Shown here piece after piece: positions 1-5,306 of a stretch of DNA of 7,245 bases. The notes beneath the pieces were generated by a model, which saw only the letters and a program-made list of their open reading frames with translations, had not been told where the DNA came from and did not search any database. A program made the translations under genes and the position numbers. This DNA comes from Flavobacteriaceae bacterium (GTDB taxonomy: Bacteria; Bacteroidota; Bacteroidia; Flavobacteriales; Flavobacteriaceae), in the NCBI GenBank assembly GCA_016763215.1, contig JAESUF010000021.1:1-7245 (forward strand), given 5' to 3'. The first letter of the stretch is position 1. The number at the start of each line of letters is the position of its first letter.

Positions 1-130
1 CAATATTAGTTCCAATTCTTGAGATTACTTCGTCTTACCTCCTCGTAAAGACAAAAACTAACTGTCTTTGCCAACCTTTCACCAGTCACTAAAGACAGGC
101 TAAAATGAAGCAATCTGCTAAATCCTATCA

Positions 131-213
131 CGTCATTGCGAACGAAGTGAAGCAATCTGCCCAATATTAGTTCCAATTCTTGAGATTACTTCGTCGTACC
201 TCCTCGTAAAGAC
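131..213. repeat. Hairpin repeat element, complete copy (array copy 1)
   Basis: The left arm (131-160) reads CGTCATTGCGAACGAAGTGA then AGCAATCTGC. The right arm (182-213) is its imperfect reverse complement, GAGATTACTTCG...CTCGTAAAGAC. Between them lies a 21-base loop containing TTAGTTCCAATTCTTGA, which is shared with the other copies. The arms would fold into a long imperfect hairpin. The arm sequence resembles the dispersed GTCATTGCGAG...GAAGCAATC repeats common in flavobacterial genomes; I know this from general familiarity rather than a search. Confidence 0.85.
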
Positions 214-292
214 AAAAACTAACTGTCTTTGCGAGACTTTTCGACTATCACTAAAGACAAGCGAAAGTAAAGAAATCTGCTAAATCCTATCA

Positions 293-375
293 CGTCATTG
301 TGAACGAAGTGAAGCAATCTGCCAAATATTAGTTCCAATTCTTGAGATTGCTTCGTCGTACCTCCTCGCAAAGAC
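293..375. repeat. Hairpin repeat element, complete copy (array copy 2), abutting the GIY-YIG gene
   Basis: The left arm (293-322) is CGTCATTGTGAACGAAGTGA then AGCAATCTGC. The right arm (344-375) is GAGATTGCTTCGTCGTACCT then CCTCGCAAAGAC. The loop again contains TTAGTTCCAATTCTTGA. The outer end of the right arm lies only 9 bases from the stop codon of the minus-strand GIY-YIG gene, so the hairpin could also act as the 3' end structure of that transcript. Confidence 0.85.
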
Positions 376-384
376 AGTTAAATA

Positions 385-684
385 TTATTGGCTGTCAAAA
401 ATCCATCCTTCAGATAAATCATTCCAATTACTGTTCTCTATATTTATTAAGTCCTCTTTCTTTTTTCGACTTCCCGATTTTAGTTGTTTTTCTCTTGAAA
501 TTGCTTGATTAATATCAGAAAAGGTTTCAAAATAAACTAGCTTATCACAATTATACTTGGATGTAAATCCTTTGTATTTTTTCGTTTTGTGTTGAAAAAC
601 ACGTTTTATTAAATTTGAAGTTACTCCCGTATAAACAACTGTATGATTTTTATTTGTGAGTATGTAAACACAATACTGTTTCAT
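385..684 (-). CDS. Small GIY-YIG domain nuclease (single-domain, UPF0213/YhbQ-like)
   Basis: A 99-residue protein that is essentially a bare GIY-YIG domain. The signature is VYI (6-8) followed by VVYTGV (16-21). The expected catalytic arginine is R28, followed by H32 in a KRVFQHK context, and the metal-binding glutamate is E65 in the SREKQLK helix. KYKGFTSKY (36-44) is the usual mid-domain segment of the small stand-alone family. Such proteins are predicted single-strand or branched DNA nucleases, but the cellular role of this small class is not settled. The ATG at 684 precedes the domain directly and fits the family length of 80-100 residues. The gene lies between two hairpin repeat elements, at 293-375 and 725-811. 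This may link the protein to the repeats, but that link is inference. No additional DNA-binding domain is visible. Confidence 0.9.
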   Translation of the reverse strand: MKQYCVYILTNKNHTVVYTGVTSNLIKRVFQHKTKKYKGFTSKYNCDKLVYFETFSDINQAISREKQLKSGSRKKKEDLINIENSNWNDLSEGWIFDSQ

Positions 685-724
685 GATTTTACAATTTTTC
701 TAGAAAGGTAGTAATTATAATTGC

Positions 725-811
725 GTGTCTTTGCCAGGCAAAAGCCGTGGCAATCTGTTTAACTTTAGTTCCAATTCATGAGGTTGCTTTGTCGTACCTC
801 CTCGCAAAAAC
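725..811. repeat. Hairpin repeat element, diverged copy upstream of the GIY-YIG gene
   Basis: The left arm begins GTCTTTGCC at 727 and ends GGCAATCTG at 756. It contains a short nested palindrome, TTTGCC (730-735) / GGCAAA (737-742). The right arm (780-811) is GAGGTTGCTTTGTCGTACCT then CCTCGCAAAAACA. The loop contains TTTAGTTCCAATTCATGA, matching the array copies apart from single changes. The right arm is conserved better than the left, as in the other copies. The element lies about 40 bases upstream of the GIY-YIG start codon. Confidence 0.8.
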
Positions 812-834
812 AAATCAATCTCACCATTTATAGC

Positions 835-886
835 TACCTAGAAATGGTTAGGTATAAATACCTGTTTTTATAAGTATTTATACCTA
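835..886 (+). promoter_or_regulatory. Cluster of AGGTA/TACCT palindromes: probable operator of the 952-2058 unit
   Basis: AGGTATAAATACCT (850-863) is a perfect 5-4-5 palindrome. A second, weaker one, AGTATTTATACCT, lies at 873-885 with its centre 22 bp downstream. Together they lie inside a perfect 13-bp inverted repeat, 849-861 (TAGGTATAAATAC) against 874-886, with a 12-base centre. A further TACCTA half-site occurs at 835-840. The same AGGTAYAAATACCT motif occurs at 2271-2284 before the histidine kinase gene. The half-site resembles the NarL heptamer TACYYMT, which suits the NarL-type regulator encoded nearby. The repeats are read directly; the operator role is inferred. Confidence 0.65.
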
Positions 887-893
887 GTATTCG

Positions 894-922
894 TTTGGCT
901 GAATAAAAATCTCCTACATTTA
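894..922 (+). promoter_or_regulatory. Predicted Bacteroidetes-type promoter for the 952-2058 unit
   Basis: TTTG (894-897) stands 17 bases before TACATTTA (915-922). This approximates the Bacteroidetes sigma-A pattern of TTG at -33 and TAnnTTTG at -7, with one mismatch in the last base. Transcription would start near 928, giving a leader of about 25 bases before the ATG at 952. The spacing and the distance to the upstream palindrome match the predicted promoter at 2317-2344. Confidence 0.55.
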
Positions 923-951
923 TTGGCGATTAACATTTAAATTTTTATCGT

Positions 952-1404
952 ATGAACAACAACAATCAGATTACACTAGAGCATGCCGAAGAATGGACAG
1001 CTCTATGGAGAAAAAAATGTCCAGACAATTGTAAAGCCTTTTCAATTCCTGTTCAGGACTTGGTCAATGTTTTAAAAGAAATAGGAGTGATACGAGAAGC
1101 TGGGAACACAGGCCTTTACATGGTAGATGAAAAAACCACCAACGGAGTTAGAGCTTATATGGCGATAGATCCTAAAGAAGAAGCAGGAGGTGGCGAAAAA
1201 CTTTTACTGGTGGGTACACAACCACAGATGAACAGAGGTGGCAAAATAGTTCAAAGGGATATTATTAATGGAAAATTAGACAATAAAGGGCATCGAGTTA
1301 CACAAGGAAACACAGATTTAACTGCTGCAGAGCCTAATACTGGGATCTTTGATTTCACCCAACCTTGTCCTGATTTTTGTGACCCAGAAAGTCCTTTATC
1401 CTAA
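952..1404 (+). CDS. Uncharacterised 150-residue protein with paired CPDxC motifs, first gene of a signalling-associated unit
   Basis: I do not recognise a named family, although it resembles hypothetical proteins I associate with Flavobacteriaceae. The protein has no signal peptide or membrane segment, so it is probably cytoplasmic. After an Asn-rich start comes a predicted helix (EHAEEWTALWRKK, 10-22), then CPDNC (23-27) and a mixed region with helix LVNVLKEIGV (37-46). A probable beta portion follows with GVRAYMAID (65-73) and EKLLLVGT (82-89). The last 35 or so residues are polar and end in FDFTQPCPDFCDPESPL. The only four cysteines form two CPDxC motifs, at 23-27 and 139-143, which could bind metal or form disulfides. 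The ATG start is preceded by the AT-rich leader usual in this phylum. The next gene begins 12 bases after the stop, so co-transcription is likely. A target, ligand or adaptor role with the adjacent two-component system is possible. Confidence 0.8.
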   Translation: MNNNNQITLEHAEEWTALWRKKCPDNCKAFSIPVQDLVNVLKEIGVIREAGNTGLYMVDEKTTNGVRAYMAIDPKEEAGGGEKLLLVGTQPQMNRGGKIVQRDIINGKLDNKGHRVTQGNTDLTAAEPNTGIFDFTQPCPDFCDPESPLS

Positions 1405-1416
1405 AAAAGAAGAACA

Positions 1417-2058
1417 TTGACTTTTGGAAAATTATTAGTATACTCTGGGTATATATTATTATTTATTAATACAATTATTTACCTTGTAAGTTGTAGAAAG
1501 CAATCTATTACTTACAAGGTTCTTTCCTCGTACCTACTTCTTACTCTTATAATTCAATTAACTAATTTCGCTTTTGCTTTAAATGAATGGGATAACAGAT
1601 TTTTATCTCATTATTATTTTATTAGTCAATTTATTTTGCTGAGTATTTTCTTTAGGAGAATCCTGAAGAAAAACAACAACAAAAAACTAATAACATTTGT
1701 TTTATTTATTATCCCCATTACGCTAGGTATTCATTATTTTTTTTATCCTGAAAATTACTTCACATTTAATCTTTTTGAGATTGTTATAACAATGGTTCCT
1801 TTAATATTATACTGTTTGTTTTTCTTTTTACAAAAAATCACAGATACTAGTAAAAAATATATATACATCGTCTCAGGCTTATTCTTATTTTTAACATGTA
1901 GCACATTGATATTTACAATTGGGAATATTCCATCAGAGATAAAAAAATATATCTGGCGATTAAATGCTTTTTTATATACAGTTTTTCAAGTCCTCATTTT
2001 TATCGAGTGGTACAAACATTTTAGAAAGAGAAAAGAACCCTCTGAAATTACTACGTAA
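1417..2058 (+). CDS. Seven-helix integral membrane protein of unknown function, probably linked to the neighbouring two-component system
   Basis: A 213-residue protein that is nearly all membrane. Hydrophobic segments lie at about 5-25, 34-54, 64-82, 90-110, 116-138, 148-168 and 181-198. Short basic loops (CRKQ at 26-29, RRILKKNNNKK at 80-90) and the basic tail WYKHFRKRK suggest the C-terminus is cytoplasmic and the N-terminus outside. The last helix carries RLNAFLYTVFQVLIFIEWYK (181-200), a likely conserved signature. No catalytic motif was found. The start is a TTG at 1417: no in-frame ATG precedes the first helix, and the stop of the upstream gene lies in the same frame 12 bases before. 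A purine-rich AAAAAAGAAGAA stretch precedes the TTG and could serve as a ribosome site. The downstream kinase lacks a sensory domain, so this protein may be its receptor. That is inference from gene order and shared promoter motifs. Confidence 0.8.
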   Translation: MTFGKLLVYSGYILLFINTIIYLVSCRKQSITYKVLSSYLLLTLIIQLTNFAFALNEWDNRFLSHYYFISQFILLSIFFRRILKKNNNKKLITFVLFIIPITLGIHYFFYPENYFTFNLFEIVITMVPLILYCLFFFLQKITDTSKKYIYIVSGLFLFLTCSTLIFTIGNIPSEIKKYIWRLNAFLYTVFQVLIFIEWYKHFRKRKEPSEITT

Positions 2059-2080
2059 ATATATTTACGAATGCAATTTA

Positions 2081-2185
2081 TCTTTGCGAGATAGTAACTG
2101 AGCGTAGCAGAAGTTACTGACGAAGCAATCTGTTAAATCTACACACTCCAATTATTGAGATCGCTTCGTTGCACTCGCGAAGACA
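2081..2185. repeat. Hairpin repeat element with nested hairpin, between the 7TM and kinase genes
   Basis: The left arm starts TCTTTGCGAG (2081) and ends GACGAAGCAATCTG (2119-2132). Between these lies an extra insert holding its own inverted repeat, AGTAACT (2093-2099) against AGTTACT (2112-2118). The loop (ACACACTCCAATTATTGA) matches the loop of the left-end elements in part. The right arm (2157-2185) is GAGATCGCTTCGTTGCACTC then GCGAAGACA. It belongs to the same family as the copies at 131-213, 293-375 and 725-811, but the insert and the right-arm centre differ. Confidence 0.75.
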
Positions 2186-2193
2186 ATCCTTTT

Positions 2194-2245
2194 CATGAGG
2201 CAACTTCTCTACACCTATCTACCGACAAAGTAGGCTCGCAGTGAC
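2194..2245. repeat. Solitary right arm of the hairpin repeat family (degenerate)
   Basis: CATGAGGCAACTTCTCTAC (2194-2212) and GGCTCGCAGTGACA (2232-2245) match the two ends of the right arm of the element at 780-811 (CATGAGGTTGCTT...CTCGCAAAAACA). An unrelated insert of about 19 bases between them includes CTATCTACCGAC. No left arm precedes it other than that of the element ending at 2185. I read this as a fragment of a second element. Confidence 0.5.
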
Positions 2246-2270
2246 AAATCAAGGAGCTTCAACTATAAAC

Positions 2271-2306
2271 AGGTACAAATACCTATTTTTCTTAACATAA
2301 GTTAAG
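2271..2306 (+). promoter_or_regulatory. Tandem palindromes upstream of the two-component operon: probable operator
   Basis: AGGTACAAATACCT (2271-2284) is a perfect 5-4-5 palindrome and matches the motif at 850-863 in 13 of 14 positions. CTTAACATAAGTTAAG (2291-2306) is a perfect 6-4-6 palindrome whose centre lies 21 bp further downstream, two helical turns away. The first palindrome ends 33 bases before the -33 element; the equivalent distance in the upstream unit is 32. A dimeric regulator bound at both sites would sit on one face of the DNA just upstream of RNA polymerase, compatible with activation. Autoregulation by the response regulator encoded downstream is the simplest inference. Confidence 0.65.
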
Positions 2307-2316
2307 TGTCTTATAC

Positions 2317-2344
2317 TTGTATCTGCTTGTTTTTTGTACCTTGG
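2317..2344 (+). promoter_or_regulatory. Predicted promoter of the histidine kinase / response regulator operon
   Basis: TTG (2317-2319) is followed after 17 bases by TACCTTGG (2337-2344), one mismatch from TAnnTTTG. Transcription would begin near 2350, about 14 bases before the ATG at 2364. If correct, this promoter excludes the upstream in-frame TTG at 2334 as the translation start. Confidence 0.5.
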
Positions 2345-2363
2345 TTTCATAAATACGTCCCCA

Positions 2364-3155
2364 ATGGAAAAACTATTTTCTGAAGAAAATCAAATAGTTA
2401 CTATCGTAATTATCGGTGTTTTACTACTCCTTTTAATGGCTGTAGCACTATTGTTATTCTTCTTCTTTTCTCGAAAAAAGATCATTGAAAAGGAACTAGA
2501 GAAAAAAGATTTGGAATTATCGCACCAAAAAAAGGTAATCCATGCCATTATCATGACACAAGAGAAGGAGCGAAAACGAATTGCGCAAGACCTACATGAC
2601 GATATTAGTTCCAAGTTAAATGTGATCAACCTAAACTCAAATTTTTTATTGGATGGCGAACTTTCTCCTGAAGAATATGTGAAGGTGAATAAAAACATTT
2701 TAAAAGTAACCGAAAAAGCCTTGGTAAGTGCACGTAAGATTGCCCATGATTTGTTGCCTCCAATTTTAGAGAAATTTGGATTACAATCTGCTATTGAAGA
2801 GCTTGCTGATTCTTATAATACCAGTAAAAAAGTAGACCTACAAGCAGATGTTGACTATCAGAAAGACCGATTAACTAAAACACATGAATTGCATGTTTTT
2901 AGAGTACTACAAGAATTAATTAACAACTCTATACGTCATGGAAAAGCAAAAGAAATAAATATTAGTTTGTTAGAAAATAACGAGAACCTTACATTAACCT
3001 ATGCCGATAATGGTATTGGTTTTAGCGAAGAAGTAATCGCACAAAAAAAGGGTCTCGGAATGAAAAATATAGAAAGTAGAGTAGAACTACTCAACGGAGA
3101 ACTCACCATAAAAAGCGCTATCGATAAAGGTATTTTTGTTTCAATCATCTTTTAA
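2364..3155 (+). CDS. Membrane-anchored sensor histidine kinase, HisKA_3/HATPase_c (NarX/DesK-like)
   Basis: A 263-residue kinase counted from the ATG at 2364. I prefer this start to the in-frame TTG at 2334 because that TTG falls within or before the predicted promoter. A single membrane helix lies at about 11-35, followed by a charged coiled-coil linker (about 36-60). The HisKA_3 dimerisation domain has its phospho-acceptor histidine at H78 in RIAQDLHDD, with a second helix around ARKIAHDLLPPILEKFGL (123-140). The HATPase domain shows ELINNSIRHG (184-193, N box), DNGIGF (215-220, G1) and GLGMKNIESR (230-239, G2). It autophosphorylates and passes phosphate to the regulator encoded 10 bases downstream. 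There is no periplasmic or PAS/GAF/TPR input domain, so signal reception probably needs a partner. The 7TM protein encoded upstream is the obvious candidate, though this is inferred. Confidence 0.93.
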   Translation: MEKLFSEENQIVTIVIIGVLLLLLMAVALLLFFFFSRKKIIEKELEKKDLELSHQKKVIHAIIMTQEKERKRIAQDLHDDISSKLNVINLNSNFLLDGELSPEEYVKVNKNILKVTEKALVSARKIAHDLLPPILEKFGLQSAIEELADSYNTSKKVDLQADVDYQKDRLTKTHELHVFRVLQELINNSIRHGKAKEINISLLENNENLTLTYADNGIGFSEEVIAQKKGLGMKNIESRVELLNGELTIKSAIDKGIFVSIIF

Positions 3156-3165
3156 TTCCCAACAC

Positions 3166-3849
3166 ATGAAAAGAAAAATTAGAATTGCCATCGCAGACGA
3201 TGAAGAATTGTTCAGAAAAGGAATGATCTTTCTCTTAGAGAAAAATGAAGATTTTGAGGTTTTATTTGAAGCTGAAGATGGGCAACAACTGTTGACTTAT
3301 TTGGACTCTTCCTCAGTAGCGCCCGATATTATTTTAATGGATTTGAAAATGCCTATTTTGAATGGGGTCGAGGCAACCAAAATAATTCATAAAAAATTTC
3401 CAGATATCCGAATTATAGCATTGACAAGTTATGGAGGGAAATCATTTATTATTAATATGATTGATGTTGGTGCTTCTTCTTATTTGCTGAAGAATACAAG
3501 TCCGAAGCAAGTAGTTTTCACCATTAATGAAGTGTATGACAAAGGGTTTCATTACAATGAAGAAGTGATGAAAATGATTCATGAAAACTTAATTTCTTCA
3601 AATGGAAAAAGAATACGAAGCGCTCTTGACAAAAAACTACTCTCAAGAAGAGAGCTAGAAGTCTTAGAATTAATTTGCACTGAATACACTACAAATGAAA
3701 TTGCCGACAAGCTTTTTATTAGTCCTAGAACAGTAGATGGTCATCGAAACAATTTACTATTAAAAACAGGATCTAAAAATGTAGCCGGTTTGGTTATTTA
3801 TGGAATTCAGAAAAAACTCATCGAGCTGTCTCCAAATTTTAATTCGTGA
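3166..3849 (+). CDS. NarL/FixJ-family response regulator (REC + LuxR-type HTH)
   Basis: A 227-residue protein counted from the ATG at 3166; an in-frame TTG at 3136 would overlap the kinase gene and is not needed. The receiver domain (about 4-120) has the acidic pair D11/D12, the phospho-acceptor D59 in ILMDLKMP, the switch threonine T87 in ALTSYGG and K109 in YLLKNTSP. The LuxR-type helix-turn-helix (about 158-218) runs LSRRELEVLELI, then TTNEIADKLFISPRTVDGHR with the recognition helix in SPRTVDGHRNNLLLK. All key residues are present, so it should be a functional phosphorylation-controlled DNA-binding protein and the cognate partner of the kinase just upstream. The matching palindromes before this operon and before the 952-2058 unit are candidate binding sites. 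Its stop lies 4 bases from that of lspA on the other strand. Confidence 0.95.
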   Translation: MKRKIRIAIADDEELFRKGMIFLLEKNEDFEVLFEAEDGQQLLTYLDSSSVAPDIILMDLKMPILNGVEATKIIHKKFPDIRIIALTSYGGKSFIINMIDVGASSYLLKNTSPKQVVFTINEVYDKGFHYNEEVMKMIHENLISSNGKRIRSALDKKLLSRRELEVLELICTEYTTNEIADKLFISPRTVDGHRNNLLLKTGSKNVAGLVIYGIQKKLIELSPNFNS

Positions 3850-3853
3850 TGTA

Positions 3854-4465
3854 TTATGCTTTTTTTTCTTCTTTCGGAAATGCTTTTTTACTAAAGATAA
3901 AAAGTAAGGCAACACCTATTGTAATGTAAGCATCCGCAGGGTTGAAGATATAGCTAAAAAAACCGCCTTGTTCACCTCCTATAAAAGGAATCCAACTTGG
4001 CCACGTCCCCTCCCAAATCGGAAAATGGAACATGTCTACTACTTTTCCGTAGAAAAGGCTTCCGTAAGCTTGTTCTGGGAATAACGTTGCTACTCCGTGA
4101 GTTGGTGTGTTAAAAATAACACCATAAAAAACGGAATCTATAATGTTACCAACGGCTCCTGCAAAGATGAGGGCAATGGCAACGATGGCAACATTAGGCA
4201 ACTTCTTTTTAATAGTGCCTACTAACCAGTATACAATTCCAACAACTGCAACCAACCTAAAAAGTGTTAAAAACAATTTACCTGCTTTTCCGCCAAATTC
4301 AAATCCCATGGCCATTCCATTGTTTTCTACAAAGTGAATTTTAAACCAATCGAATACATCCACACTTTCATTTAAAGAAAAATGTGTTTTCACATAGATT
4401 TTAACGATTTGATCGATTAAAATAGCTAGAATAATGGTTAATAAAGCAATGTTCTTTTTAGACAT
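3854..4465 (-). CDS. lspA: Lipoprotein signal peptidase (signal peptidase II)
   Basis: LspA is the inner-membrane aspartic protease that removes signal peptides from diacylglyceryl-modified prolipoproteins. The 203-residue sequence shows the family landmarks: DQIVK after the first helix (18-22), FVENNGMAMGF (45-55), GAVGNIIDS with catalytic D110, and FNPADAYI with catalytic D178. Four hydrophobic helices are visible, at about 5-22, 66-84, 91-110 and 180-192. The segment between the two aspartates (about 120-170) is longer than in E. coli LspA. It includes KVVDMFHFPIWEG, an expansion I associate with Bacteroidetes enzymes. The ATG at 4465 gives a full-length protein. The gene follows the secreted-protein gene by 37 bases on the same strand, so the two may be co-transcribed. 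Confidence 0.96.
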   Translation of the reverse strand: MSKKNIALLTIILAILIDQIVKIYVKTHFSLNESVDVFDWFKIHFVENNGMAMGFEFGGKAGKLFLTLFRLVAVVGIVYWLVGTIKKKLPNVAIVAIALIFAGAVGNIIDSVFYGVIFNTPTHGVATLFPEQAYGSLFYGKVVDMFHFPIWEGTWPSWIPFIGGEQGGFFSYIFNPADAYITIGVALLFIFSKKAFPKEEKKA

Positions 4466-4502
4466 ATTTTTAGAATTGTGCCCACAAAAATAAGAATATT
4501 AT

Positions 4503-5156
4503 TTAGGACTCAGGTTGGGTAAGTACAACATTGGAATTAATTGATTTTACAACCAACAAATGCGCCTTCTTTTTCTTCTTTTTATAGGGTGATTTTTGTA
4601 CTTCATTGTTCAATGAAATGGTTCCTTTTCTGGTTTTAATATGCAAAGAGTTTTCATTGATATTTGCAAAGACTGTTCCTGCAAAGAGATTTACTTCTGT
4701 GATTCCTTTAATCCCTTTAATTCTCACATTTCCTTTGTCTATCAGAATTCTAAGAATCCCTGTGTAGCCTTCTGTTTGTATATCGATTGTTTCACCGTAT
4801 ACCGTAACCTTTTTGTTTTCCGGAATTTTTACAATAGCACTCACATTGGTTGGTGGTGCTATCGTAAACTGATTAATTTTGTTGGTGAGATCATTGGTTC
4901 CTTTGAGTTCTGTTTTGATACTGAGCACACAATTAAAATCATTGCAAACAAAATCCTCAACCACGCCCAATCCGTCTGCATCTAAAATAATCATCACTAA
5001 TTCATTTGTCTCAGATTCTTGAATGATCAGATTATCAATACCCACGGTTTTCACCTCTATATAAGGGGCATCGCTTTGGATTGTTTTGATAATTTTTTGC
5101 TGTCCTACAACTGAAAAGAAGCAGAAAAACAGAAAGATTGAGAAAAAATGTTTCAT
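4503..5156 (-). CDS. Secreted beta-rich protein of unknown function (possibly DUF4097-like)
   Basis: A 217-residue protein with a clear Sec signal peptide (basic KH, hydrophobic FFSIFLFFCFFSVV, cleavage probably near VVGQQ at 17-20). C12 lies within the hydrophobic core and no lipobox is seen, so it is probably periplasmic or surface-exposed rather than a lipoprotein. The mature part is rich in short beta-strand patterns, for example VRIKGIKGITEVNLFAGTVF (144-163), LHIKTRKGTISLNN and KVTVYGETIDIQTEG. These resemble the stacked strands of DUF4097-type putative adhesin domains, but the match is by eye only. C71 and C76 could form a disulfide. A run of six lysines (192-197) precedes the final strand. 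It lies upstream of lspA on the same strand. Confidence 0.8.
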   Translation of the reverse strand: MKHFFSIFLFFCFFSVVGQQKIIKTIQSDAPYIEVKTVGIDNLIIQESETNELVMIILDADGLGVVEDFVCNDFNCVLSIKTELKGTNDLTNKINQFTIAPPTNVSAIVKIPENKKVTVYGETIDIQTEGYTGILRILIDKGNVRIKGIKGITEVNLFAGTVFANINENSLHIKTRKGTISLNNEVQKSPYKKKKKKAHLLVVKSINSNVVLTQPES

Positions 5157-5204
5157 CTGATAAATGTACCTTAAAAATTAAAACCGAAACCCTAAAACCC
5201 TCTT

Positions 5205-5236
5205 AAAACAAAAAACAGCCAGTAAAAAACTGGCTG
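5205..5236 (-). terminator. Intrinsic terminator after the 39-residue membrane protein gene
   Basis: CAGCCAGT (5216-5223) and ACTGGCTG (5229-5236) form a perfect 8-bp stem with a 5-base loop. On the minus strand the stem is followed by a U-rich run (5215 down to 5205). The terminator separates the small gene from the downstream secreted-protein gene. Two smaller inverted repeats lie just before it in the same transcript: ATTCT/AGAAT (5240-5244/5251-5255) and ATCTAG/CTAGAT (5261-5266/5274-5279). Confidence 0.85.
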
Positions 5237-5306
5237 CTCATTCTAACAAGAGAATATTCGATCTAGAGGGAACCTAGATTTACGATCTATATTTTTATAT
5301 TTTGAC

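Larger units (their letters stand above)
1..377. repeat. Tandem array of about 2.4 units with a 161/162-bp period, made of hairpin elements
   Basis: The block starting CAATATTAGTTCCAATTCTT at 1 recurs at 162 and, with one base changed, at 324, giving steps of 161 and 162 bases. Each unit holds a right arm (about GAGATTRCTTCGTCKTACCT followed by CTCGYAAAGAC), a degenerate left arm (GTCTTTGC... ending in RAAATCTGC or GCAATCTGC), and a full left arm (CGTCATTGYGAACGAAGTGA then AGCAATCTGC). The second unit differs from the first at a cluster of positions around 231-280 and by one inserted base, so the duplication is not brand new. The array carries no open reading frame that I can support. It fills the stretch up to the GIY-YIG gene stop at 385. 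Confidence 0.9.

Noticed and set aside
1..377. CRISPR array
   Set aside because: The period is 161/162 bases and the stretches between repeats are themselves homologous, with palindromic arms; there are no short identical repeats with unique spacers and no cas genes.
2334..2363. Upstream TTG start for the histidine kinase
   Set aside because: It falls before or inside the predicted -7 element, adds only ten residues unlike kinase N-termini, and an ATG follows at 2364.
2390..2698. Antisense reading frame over the kinase gene
   Set aside because: It is a shadow of a strongly supported kinase; the translation is low-complexity Ser/Phe-rich with no domain.
3136..3165. Upstream TTG start for the response regulator
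   Set aside because: It would overlap the kinase gene and add residues before the canonical receiver start KRKIRIAIADDE; the ATG at 3166 fits the family.
3850..3870. Terminator between the response regulator gene and lspA
   Set aside because: There is a T-rich run but no stem in the 4-base gap or just after it.
4143..4337. Plus-strand frame inside lspA
   Set aside because: Shadow of the lspA coding sequence, which has all catalytic motifs on the minus strand.
4641..4985. Plus-strand frame inside the secreted-protein gene
   Set aside because: It lies fully opposite a gene with a clear signal peptide and consistent beta pattern; it has no promoter or recognisable domain.
5161..5168. TACATTTA on the minus strand as a -7 element for the secreted-protein gene
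   Set aside because: It lies only a few bases from the ATG, so transcription would start inside the gene, and there is no good TTG at the right distance.
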